Assembly (NCBI GenBank): GCA_947166705.1
Contig: CAMVFE010000012.1
Coordinates: forward strand, 1 to 54,017
Length of the DNA: 54,017 nt
Direction: 5' to 3'
DNA from: an uncultured Clostridia bacterium
Lineage (GTDB): Bacteria > Bacillota > Clostridia > Christensenellales > Aristaeellaceae
In this document: positions 33,642 to 40,320 of the stretch, piece by piece
How positions within the stretch are numbered: the stretch's first letter is position 1
Layout: each line of letters begins with the position of its first letter
Position numbers and translations under genes: made by a program
The notes under the pieces: generated by a model
Databases searched by the model: none
What the model saw: only the letters and a program-made list of their open reading frames with translations
Told to the model about the DNA's origin: nothing

Positions 33642-34574
33642 TCAGCCCTTCAGCGAGCCGATCATCACGCCCTTCACGAAGTACTTCTGCATGAACACAT
33701 ACAGCAGCACGGCGGGGACGGTGGAAACCACGATGCAGCAGTACTTGGCAACCTCCGCCTTGCGCAGCGCCTCCTGAAGGCCGCCCAGGTTGTCCGCGTA
33801 GGCGGCGAAGAAGGTGTCGGAGGAACCGGTGGATGTGAGGGAAGCGAGGATTTCGCGCAGCACCAGCTGCAGCGGATACAGGTTCCGGTCCCGCAGCATC
33901 ACAAGCCCGGTAAAGTAGTCGTTCCACCGGGCCACGCCGTAGTAGACGGACAGCACGGCGATAATGGTGCCGGAAAGGGGCAGCACGCAGCGGAAGAAGT
34001 AGGTGAAGTGGCTGGCCCCGTCCATGACCGCCGCTTCGTACAGCTCGTTGGGGATGCTGGTCTGAATGTAGGTGCGCGCCACCATCAGGTTCCAGACGGA
34101 GACGAGGTTCATCAGGATCATGACGCTGCGGGTATTGTACAGGCCCAGGTCCCTCACATTCAGGAAGATGGGGATCAGGCCGCCGGAGAAGAACATGGTG
34201 AAGGTGATCGCCAGGTTCACGAGCTTTTTCCCCGCAAAGCGCCTGCTCAGCGCGTAGGCAGCCGCCAGGGTCACCACCACGCTCAGGGCGGATCCCGCCA
34301 GCGTGTAGAATACGGAATTGGCATAGCTTCCCCACAGCTCGGTATACTGGAAGACGGCTTCATACCCCATGAGGGAGAAGTCCACCGGCCAGAGGAGGAC
34401 CCGCGCCTGCAGCACCGCGTCCGGGTCGGACACGGAAGCGATCAGAATCAGCCACAGGGGGTAAAGGACGATCAGCAGGACCAGAGTCCAGAAAACCAGG
34501 TTCACGGCGTTGAAGATCCGGTCCCTGCGGGTTTCCCGGATCCGCGTCCCGCCTTTTGCCGCAGCGGAGATCAT
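33642..34574 (-). CDS. ABC sugar transporter permease (LplC/YtcP-like)
   Basis: 310 aa, MalG-type CUT1 permease with six predicted spans. The EAA loop contacting the ATPase is YEAAVMDGASHFTYFFRCVLPLS (res ~180-202). VLYPLWLILIASVSDP and the FVKGVMIGSLKG end are typical of the LplC subgroup. 19 nt after the partner permease, 46 nt before the binding protein. No ATPase gene is encoded here; these systems use a shared MsmX/UgpC-type ATPase from elsewhere. Confidence 0.95.
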   Translation of the reverse strand: MISAAAKGGTRIRETRRDRIFNAVNLVFWTLVLLIVLYPLWLILIASVSDPDAVLQARVLLWPVDFSLMGYEAVFQYTELWGSYANSVFYTLAGSALSVVVTLAAAYALSRRFAGKKLVNLAITFTMFFSGGLIPIFLNVRDLGLYNTRSVMILMNLVSVWNLMVARTYIQTSIPNELYEAAVMDGASHFTYFFRCVLPLSGTIIAVLSVYYGVARWNDYFTGLVMLRDRNLYPLQLVLREILASLTSTGSSDTFFAAYADNLGGLQEALRKAEVAKYCCIVVSTVPAVLLYVFMQKYFVKGVMIGSLKG

Positions 34575-34592
34575 GCCCGGCTCCCTCCTTTC

Positions 34593-35549
34593 TCAGAACA
34601 GGCTGATATCGCTCATCCTGCGGGAGATGGCATTGACCAGCAGGATAATGGCGAAGTTGATGACGTTGAGGCACAGGCCGATGGCGGAAGCGTAGGAATA
34701 CTGCGCTTTGGTTGCCGCGATTCCCACGCTGTACACGTACACCCCCAGAATGTCGGAGGTGGCCATGTTGCCGCTGGTCTGAAGCAGCAGGGCCTTGTCC
34801 GTGTTGGAGGACAGGAGCGACCCGCAGTTCAGGATCAGCATCATCACCGCGATGGGAATCAGGTGCGGAATGTCGATGTGCCGGATTTTTTCCCACCGGG
34901 TCGCCCCGTCGATCGTGGCGGCCTCGTACAGCTGGGGATCGATGCTGGTCAGCGTCGCGATGTACAGGATGGTGTTCCATCCGGCGTTCTGCCAGATTTC
35001 GGATCCGATGAACAGGGGCCGGAACCATCCCGGTTCCATGATAAAGTAGATGCTCCTGCCTCCCGCCGCGGTGATCAGGTGGTTCACGATGCCGTTGGTC
35101 GGCGAGAAGAACAGGTAAATCATTCCCGCCAGCACCACCGTGGAGATGAAATGGGGTACGTAGATCGCCGTCTGGGCAAAGCCCCTGAACCGTTTCCTGT
35201 TCAGCTGGTTGAGCATGATCGCCAGCAGGATGGGCACGGGAAACCCGAAGATGAGCCCGAACAGGTTCAGCAGGAAGGTGTTGGCAAACATCCTTCCGCA
35301 GTAATAGCTGCTGAAAAACTTTATAAAATACTTCAGCCCGACCCACTTGCTTCCCGTGATGCCGAAGGCCGCCTTATAGTCCCGGAAGGCAATCTGCACG
35401 CCGTACATCGGGAAGTAGCAGAACACGATGAAGAAAGCCAGCGCGGGCATCAGCAGCGCCCACAGCTGCCAGTCGCGCCGGACCTCAAGGGCCGCGCGGC
35501 GGCGGATGCCGCCTCCTCTTCCCTTTCCGGCTGCAGGGATTGCTCGCAT
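34593..35549 (-). CDS. ABC sugar transporter permease (LplB/YteP-like)
   Basis: 318 aa, MalF-type partner with six spans and a basic N-terminus (res 1-27). EAA loop: YEAATIDGATRWEKIRHIDIPHL (~res 207-229). FCYFPMYGVQIAFRDYK near the first span is characteristic of LplB. First gene of the leftward transport operon, strong GGAAGGAGGG site 9 nt before the ATG. Divergent from the MGH1-like hydrolase gene. Confidence 0.95.
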   Translation of the reverse strand: MRAIPAAGKGRGGGIRRRAALEVRRDWQLWALLMPALAFFIVFCYFPMYGVQIAFRDYKAAFGITGSKWVGLKYFIKFFSSYYCGRMFANTFLLNLFGLIFGFPVPILLAIMLNQLNRKRFRGFAQTAIYVPHFISTVVLAGMIYLFFSPTNGIVNHLITAAGGRSIYFIMEPGWFRPLFIGSEIWQNAGWNTILYIATLTSIDPQLYEAATIDGATRWEKIRHIDIPHLIPIAVMMLILNCGSLLSSNTDKALLLQTSGNMATSDILGVYVYSVGIAATKAQYSYASAIGLCLNVINFAIILLVNAISRRMSDISLF

Positions 35550-35642
35550 GTTCCGGAACCCTCCTTCCCATTTTCCAGGGGCCTGTGAATCTGGTTGCTT
35601 TTCACCCGGATTCTACCCCGTAGGGCAGGCGGAAAGGAAGAA

Positions 35643-35655
35643 GCGAAATTTTCGC
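35643..35655. promoter_or_regulatory. Palindrome in the divergent promoter region (operator candidate)
   Basis: GCGAAA-T-TTTCGC, a perfect 6+1+6 inverted repeat, 94 bp from the permease start and about 80 bp from the rightward -10 box. A second palindrome, GCATATGC, lies at 35693-35700. The position between divergent catabolic operons suits a local regulator; no protein can be assigned. Confidence 0.35.
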
Positions 35656-35734
35656 ACATTCCCCGTTTTTTCAGCCTTCCGGCCATTTTTCCGCATATGC
35701 AGAATTTTTGCGCCTGTGCGTTTCGGGGCGGATC

Positions 35735-35743
35735 TGGTAGAAT
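35735..35743 (+). promoter_or_regulatory. Extended -10 promoter for the hydrolase pair
   Basis: TGG-TAGAAT (TAGAAT at 35738-35743) without a good -35, as expected for an activator-dependent promoter. On the opposite strand a TAGAAT at 35610-35615 may serve the permease operon, also lacking a -35. Confidence 0.45.
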
Positions 35744-35836
35744 GGTATCCGTCAGAACAGGACCGTCAGCATATGAAATTGGACAGGATGAGCGGACTGA
35801 TAAACGGTCATCGGCAACGGACAGGAGGAAAGGGCC

Positions 35837-37273
35837 ATGCTGCCTGAAACCGGCGTTTCCTTTCATACGGAGGATCCCGTCCTCCGGCGGGTGTACGAGG
35901 CCGCGGAAAAGGGCTGCCTCGCCAATCTTCGCTCCTTCGGCGGCCGCACGGTGCTGGTGGAGGGCGGCGGCTATGAAAAGATCTGGCTGGAAACCCAGCC
36001 CATGGGCGGGGAAATGTACGCGCTCCGGAATCCTGAGGCAGCCCGGAACAATATTTCCCTCTTCATGGAACATCAGCGGGCGGACGGGCGGCTTCCCGGC
36101 TCCATCCGCTTCTCGGACGGCCGGGTGGAGCCCCAGTTTGACAAGTACCAGGGCTTCTGTTTTCCCTTCCCCGCGCTGAACCTGTATTATCTGCTCGGCC
36201 GGGACTCCGGCTGGCTCCTCCGCCTTCGGGACTGCCTGGTCCGGTTTGATGCCTGCCTGTGGAAAACCCGCAGCCTGGATGACAGCGGGCTCCTGTATTC
36301 CTTCTGCGTCTACGATACGGGCGAGGATCTCGCCCTGCGTTACGGGGACGCCCCCTGCTGGTGGGAAAGCGACGAACCGCCCCGGGGATATCAGGTCGTG
36401 CCGATGGCCTCCATGGACGTGACGAGCTGGAGCTGCGCCGCCCGGTATACCCTGGCCGAAATCAGCCGCCTGCTGGGGCGTCCGGAGGAGGCGGAGTCCT
36501 GGAACAGGAAGGGAGCGGCCGTGGCGGCCGCGCTGCGGCGCCGGCTGTGGGACTCCCGGCGCGGCGCGCTCTATGACCGGGATCACAGCGGAAAAACCGT
36601 CGATATCCTCTGCCACAACACCCTGCGCTGCATGTACTGGGGCAGCGTCTCCCGCGCCATGGCGGACCGCTTTGTCCGGGAGCATCTCCTGAATCCCGCG
36701 GAATTCTGGACGCCCTTCCCGCTGCCCAGCGTGGCCGCGAATGATCCGGCTTTCCGAAACGCGCCGGAGAATAACTGGAGCGGCCAGCCGGAGGGCCTCA
36801 CCTATCAGCGGGCCATCCTGGCCCTGGAAAATTACGGCTGGCACCGTCTGGTCACCCGTCTCGGGGAAAAGCTGATCGCTGCCGTTTCGGAAAACGGCCT
36901 GCGCTTCACCCAGCAGTTCGACCCCTTCACGGGGCGCCCGTCCCTGGTCCACGCCGTCACCCATACCCCCGTGGCCGCGGACAGCGGACAGCCGGTGCAG
37001 GACGCCTACGGGCCCACCCTGCTCGCCTGTCTGGAATACATCGCCCATCATTTCGGTATCCACCCGCATCTGGGCCGTATCTGGTTCAGCCTGGGCAGCG
37101 GCAGGGCCTACGAATATGAGGCGCTCTTTTCCGGCCTCCGGTGTACGATCCGCAGCGACGGCGTCCGGGCGGAGGCCGCTCTGGGCGGAAAGCCGCTCGG
37201 CGTCTTTGACTGTGGCCGGCGTCTGATTGTCTCAGAGGGCGGCGAAATCCTGCGCAGCGTCGCCATCGAATGA
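35837..37273 (+). CDS. MGH1/GH63-like glycoside hydrolase, (alpha/alpha)6 barrel
   Basis: 478 aa, no signal peptide. Six-hairpin glycosidase pattern: repeated amphipathic helix pairs and blocks such as SWSCAARYTLAEISRLLGR, ARYLWD-like LRRRLWDSRRGALYD, and NNWSGQPEGLTYQRAILALENYGW, which resemble the mannosylglycerate-hydrolase-like (MGH1)/GH63 and GH37 region. Exact substrate not deducible; intracellular processing of imported oligosaccharides is inferred from the locus. The ATG at 35837 is preceded by CAGGAGGAAAGG. Followed 16 nt later by the GH28-like gene. Confidence 0.8.
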   Translation: MLPETGVSFHTEDPVLRRVYEAAEKGCLANLRSFGGRTVLVEGGGYEKIWLETQPMGGEMYALRNPEAARNNISLFMEHQRADGRLPGSIRFSDGRVEPQFDKYQGFCFPFPALNLYYLLGRDSGWLLRLRDCLVRFDACLWKTRSLDDSGLLYSFCVYDTGEDLALRYGDAPCWWESDEPPRGYQVVPMASMDVTSWSCAARYTLAEISRLLGRPEEAESWNRKGAAVAAALRRRLWDSRRGALYDRDHSGKTVDILCHNTLRCMYWGSVSRAMADRFVREHLLNPAEFWTPFPLPSVAANDPAFRNAPENNWSGQPEGLTYQRAILALENYGWHRLVTRLGEKLIAAVSENGLRFTQQFDPFTGRPSLVHAVTHTPVAADSGQPVQDAYGPTLLACLEYIAHHFGIHPHLGRIWFSLGSGRAYEYEALFSGLRCTIRSDGVRAEAALGGKPLGVFDCGRRLIVSEGGEILRSVAIE

Positions 37274-37289
37274 AAAGGAGGCGGTATCG

Positions 37290-38702
37290 GTGAAAGGTCT
37301 TTATTCGGTTCCGGAAAACGGCGCCCTGCCCGCCTGGTGTTCTCCCCTTCAGGCCTCCCTGTCGGGCATGGCGGAGGAGCTGACGCGGCGTCTCCGCCCC
37401 TGGCAGGTCTCGGAGCGCGTCTTTCTCCCGGAGGACTACGGCTTTTCTCCGGGGCGGAAGGCCACCCCGGCGATCCAGCGGGCCATCGACCGGGCTTCCC
37501 TCTCCGGCGGCGTCGTGCGCCTGACCCGCGGGGATTACCTCAGCGGAACCCTGGTGCTTCGCTCGGGCGTCTGCCTGGAAATCTGCGCCGGCGCGCGGCT
37601 GCTGGGCAGCACGGACCTGGCGGATTATCCCGAGCATCATGCCGCGCGCCTGACCGTGCAGGACACGTCCATGGGCATGCATCAGTCCCTGATCTTCGCG
37701 GAAGGCTGCTCGGACATCGCGCTGCGGGGCGCGGGCGTGATTGACGGCCAGGGAAGCCCCCGGCATTTTCCGGGTGAGGAGACAGCCGCGGGAACGCCCG
37801 GGCGTCCCTTCCTTCTCCGCGTCATCGACTGCCGCCGGGTGCATGTCAGCGGCCTGACCCTGAAGGATGCCGCCTGCTGGATGCAGAACTACCTGAACTG
37901 CGAGGATCTCCTGATCGAGGATCTTACCGTCCGCAACCACGCGAATTTCAACAATGACGGCATGGATATTGACGGCTGCCGGAATGTGGTCGTCCGCGGG
38001 TGCCGCGTATCCAGCGGGGACGATGCGCTCTGCTTCAAGGGCGCTTCCCGGCGGGAGCTGTCCGGCGTCCTGGTGGAGGACTGCGATTTTTATTCCGCCT
38101 GCAATGCCGTCAAGGTGGGCACCGACACCCAGGGGGATTTCCGCCGCGTGCTGATCCGGAACTGCCGCGTCGGCGGCCTGGCGGAGGATCCCTCCGGTCT
38201 CAAGCATCCCTGCGCGGACAGCGGCGTTTCCCTGGAGATCGCGGACGGCGGTACGCTGGAGGATTTCTGGCTCTCCGGCCTGCGGATCACCCGGGCCTGG
38301 AGCCCCTTTTTCCTCCGTCTGGAGGACCGCGGCCGGGTCAGGCCGGGCGATCCCCGTCCCGGCGTCGGCCGGCTGCGTCGGGTGCTGTTCTCAGGCATAC
38401 GGGGTGATCACAATGGCCCCCGGGGATCCTATCTGATGGGTATCCCCGGGGGCACGATCGAAGATATTGTGTTTGATGAGATTGATCTGCGCCAGTATGC
38501 CTGGCAGGGCCCGGCGCCCGCGCCCGAATCATATTCCGATTTCCGGGGCTGCTATCCGGATGCCCACATGATCGATTCCGTCGGCCCTGCTCCGGCCTTC
38601 GCGCTGTGGACGCGCCATACCCGCGGCGTCTTCCTGCGGGATTACCGGATCCTGCCCGACGGGGCGGATCCCCGTCCCGCCCTTCTGGATGAAGGGGATT
38701 GA
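37290..38702 (+). CDS. GH28-like right-handed beta-helix enzyme (polygalacturonase-related)
   Basis: 470 aa from a GTG at 37290 with AAAAGGAGG about 9 nt upstream. N-terminal DYGFSPGRKATPAIQRAID is the typical polygalacturonase-like opening, then parallel beta-helix coils. NNDGMDIDGC and SGDDALCFKG match the first two GH28 motifs (NTD, DD), but the GHG position reads ACN and no RIK is evident; the following VGTDTQGDFRRVLIRNC block is family-like. It may be a GH28-related hydrolase with altered specificity. No signal peptide, so cytoplasmic. Fits degradation of pectin or rhamnogalacturonan fragments. Confidence 0.8.
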   Translation: MKGLYSVPENGALPAWCSPLQASLSGMAEELTRRLRPWQVSERVFLPEDYGFSPGRKATPAIQRAIDRASLSGGVVRLTRGDYLSGTLVLRSGVCLEICAGARLLGSTDLADYPEHHAARLTVQDTSMGMHQSLIFAEGCSDIALRGAGVIDGQGSPRHFPGEETAAGTPGRPFLLRVIDCRRVHVSGLTLKDAACWMQNYLNCEDLLIEDLTVRNHANFNNDGMDIDGCRNVVVRGCRVSSGDDALCFKGASRRELSGVLVEDCDFYSACNAVKVGTDTQGDFRRVLIRNCRVGGLAEDPSGLKHPCADSGVSLEIADGGTLEDFWLSGLRITRAWSPFFLRLEDRGRVRPGDPRPGVGRLRRVLFSGIRGDHNGPRGSYLMGIPGGTIEDIVFDEIDLRQYAWQGPAPAPESYSDFRGCYPDAHMIDSVGPAPAFALWTRHTRGVFLRDYRILPDGADPRPALLDEGD

Positions 38703-38769
38703 GGCCTCCCCGGCGCGCTGTTCCCTTACCCCGATGAGAAAACAGGATTTCGCCTTCCTGCGCCTTTGA

Positions 38770-39606
38770 TTATTTCATCTCCATAACCCAGGGCTTATCC
38801 GGCGAGCCGTCCCCCCCGGTGATCTGCAGCTTGCTGAGGTCCACCATCACGCCCGGGCGGACGCCCTTCTGCACGTCGCCCTGTCCGCCCCAGCTCAGGT
38901 GGCCGTTCCCGCCGACGATGCCCGTCTGCTTCGTATTGGGGCGCATCTTGGTCGTCCAGTAGGGGGATGATCCGCCGTATTCGGCAAACTGGAAGAGCTT
39001 GTTCCAGTTCTTGTTCCGCTCATTCTTCCAGTCCGGATACAGGATTTTCTTCTTTGCGTAGGGTGTACCGTATCCTTTGCGGTACTTGGCCGCAGCGACG
39101 GCCACCTCGCCCTCCTGCTCCACCGTGTTGCCGGATTTGGTATGCGGAAAACCGTAATCCGTATTCATCAGCTCAGCCCAGCTCATGATGTAGAACCGGT
39201 CTCCTTCATGGAGAACAATCGCCTCGCTGAAGTCCTGGTTCTTCAGGATAGTGTCGGCCATCTCGCTGTTGACCCAGGCATACAGGTCCGTCTCCGTGAA
39301 TTCCTGCTTCTTGGGGAATCTCTTCTTCTTGACCCCGTCCACATAATTGTCGACAAACATGACCTGCATGTTGTCGATAATGTCCTCTGTCATCAGGGTG
39401 ACAACGTCCCCCTCCCGGTACAGGATGCGCCATTTCAGCGGCGCTTCCGTCCCATCCTCCTTGTAGGGATAGGTGCCCAGCAGCAGATACTGGTACTCCT
39501 CCTTCTGCTCCTTGTCAAAGCCGCGGATTTCGGAGATATCCGCCGCCTGGGCAATTCCCGCCAGGCAGGCCAGCGCCACAAGAACCGACAGCAGCCTCTT
39601 CATCAT
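38770..39606 (-). CDS. Secreted DUF6273 protein
   Basis: 278 aa. Signal peptide (res 1-21, ending AQA). The rest is a DUF6273-type domain: LGTYPYKEDGTEAPLKWRILYREGDVVTLMTEDIID, then a W.NS-like AWVNSEMADTIL block, and a conserved end. Domains of this kind are frequent in exported clostridial proteins; function unknown. Two consecutive ATG codons; the first has AAGGA 9 nt upstream. Lies downstream of three membrane micro-protein genes, probably on the same transcript. Confidence 0.8.
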   Translation of the reverse strand: MMKRLLSVLVALACLAGIAQAADISEIRGFDKEQKEEYQYLLLGTYPYKEDGTEAPLKWRILYREGDVVTLMTEDIIDNMQVMFVDNYVDGVKKKRFPKKQEFTETDLYAWVNSEMADTILKNQDFSEAIVLHEGDRFYIMSWAELMNTDYGFPHTKSGNTVEQEGEVAVAAAKYRKGYGTPYAKKKILYPDWKNERNKNWNKLFQFAEYGGSSPYWTTKMRPNTKQTGIVGGNGHLSWGGQGDVQKGVRPGVMVDLSKLQITGGDGSPDKPWVMEMK

Positions 39607-39639
39607 CGTTTTCGTTCCTTTCTCCGGTTCCGGTTGATC

Positions 39640-39735
39640 TCAGGACAGCGTGGGAGAGGCAACCAGGAAGGCCATCGCCGCGGCCATAAGCGCCGCGAAA
39701 ACCCACAGTACGCTGATATTTCTTTTCTTTTTCAT
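39640..39735 (-). CDS. 31-aa single-span membrane micro-protein
   Basis: Reads MKKKRNISVLWVFAALMAAA then a short hydrophobic end: basic N-terminus, one membrane span (res ~8-27). AGGGA stands close to the ATG. 33 nt before the DUF6273 gene, 44 nt after the 58-aa gene. Too short for family assignment; supported by the repetition of the same design in the two genes upstream. Confidence 0.55.
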   Translation of the reverse strand: MKKKRNISVLWVFAALMAAAMAFLVASPTLS

Positions 39736-39779
39736 CGGATCCCTGTTCTTCCCTTTCTGTTTCCGTTCCCGCTTTCCTG

Positions 39780-39956
39780 TCACGGTCCCGCGGGCAGGGT
39801 TTCAGCAATTTCCTGCCTCCCGAGGCGGGACAGGTCAACCCTCTCTCCGCCGGAAAGGCGGAAAATCACAAAGAGGGAAGCGGCCAGGACAACCGCGGTA
39901 AATACGAGCATGAAAGCTGTCCCGAAAGTCATGCCTCTTCGTCCCTTGCCGGCCAT
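39780..39956 (-). CDS. 58-aa single-span membrane micro-protein
   Basis: MAGKGRRGMT followed by a span (res ~11-32, FGTAFMLVFTAVVLAASLFV) and a 25-residue outside tail with SGGERVDLSRLGRQE. Start at 39956 follows GGGGAGAGG by a few nt; an in-frame start at 39983 is possible but overlaps the gene before. Second of three consecutive micro-protein genes. Confidence 0.6.
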   Translation of the reverse strand: MAGKGRRGMTFGTAFMLVFTAVVLAASLFVIFRLSGGERVDLSRLGRQEIAETLPAGP

Positions 39957-39983
39957 CCGCCTCTCCCCTCTTTCTGAAAGCAA

Positions 39984-40100
39984 TTACCAGACCTGGCTCA
40001 GGATCGCCGCCGCGATGACGGAAAAAACCATCACGCCGGCGATCACCAGCGCGGCCATTCTCGTTGCGCGTCCCTTCGTTCCCTGCTTCTGCGCGCTCAT
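39984..40100 (-). CDS. 38-aa single-span membrane micro-protein (Prli42-like design)
   Basis: MSAQKQGTKGRATRMAALVI... : ten-residue basic head, one span (res ~15-34), ends ILSQVW. GGGAGG lies 9 nt before the ATG and a consensus promoter 30 nt further. Size and layout recall Prli42/DUF4044 peptides that tether stressosomes in Firmicutes, but sequence alone cannot establish this. Confidence 0.6.
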   Translation of the reverse strand: MSAQKQGTKGRATRMAALVIAGVMVFSVIAAAILSQVW

Positions 40101-40130
40101 TGCTTCACCCTCCCGATTCACGATGGGAGA

Positions 40131-40159
40131 ATTATATCACTTTGTTTCGCCCGGTGCAA
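40131..40159 (-). promoter_or_regulatory. Promoter of the micro-protein/DUF6273 operon
   Basis: Minus strand: TTGCAC (40154-40159), 17-bp spacer ending TGA, TATAAT (40131-40136). Same hexamers, spacing and extended -10 as the promoter at 53919-53947. Confidence 0.85.
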
Positions 40160-40265
40160 TTGATCCTTTCCCGCTTTTTGCGAGGAATCTCCGGCACCGG
40201 GCTGTCGTTCCCGGCAGGCGCCGCGCGGTCTTCGCGTCCCGGGATCTGAAACGGTCCGCACGGGC

Positions 40266-40299
40266 AAAAGGAAAGGAGAACCCTGCGGTTCTCCTTTCC
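40266..40299 (-). terminator. Terminator of the SH3/TEEP surface-protein gene
   Basis: 13-bp perfect stem (40270-40282 with 40287-40299), 4-nt loop, TTTT on the minus strand (40266-40269), 22 nt after the stop. Confidence 0.9.
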
Positions 40300-40320
40300 G
40301 GATTTCATGCCTTACTCATT

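Noticed and set aside
35450-37069. A 539-codon minus-strand frame opposite the MGH1-like hydrolase.
   Set aside because: Shadow of high-GC coding DNA; the plus-strand frame has the family match, start site and downstream partner.
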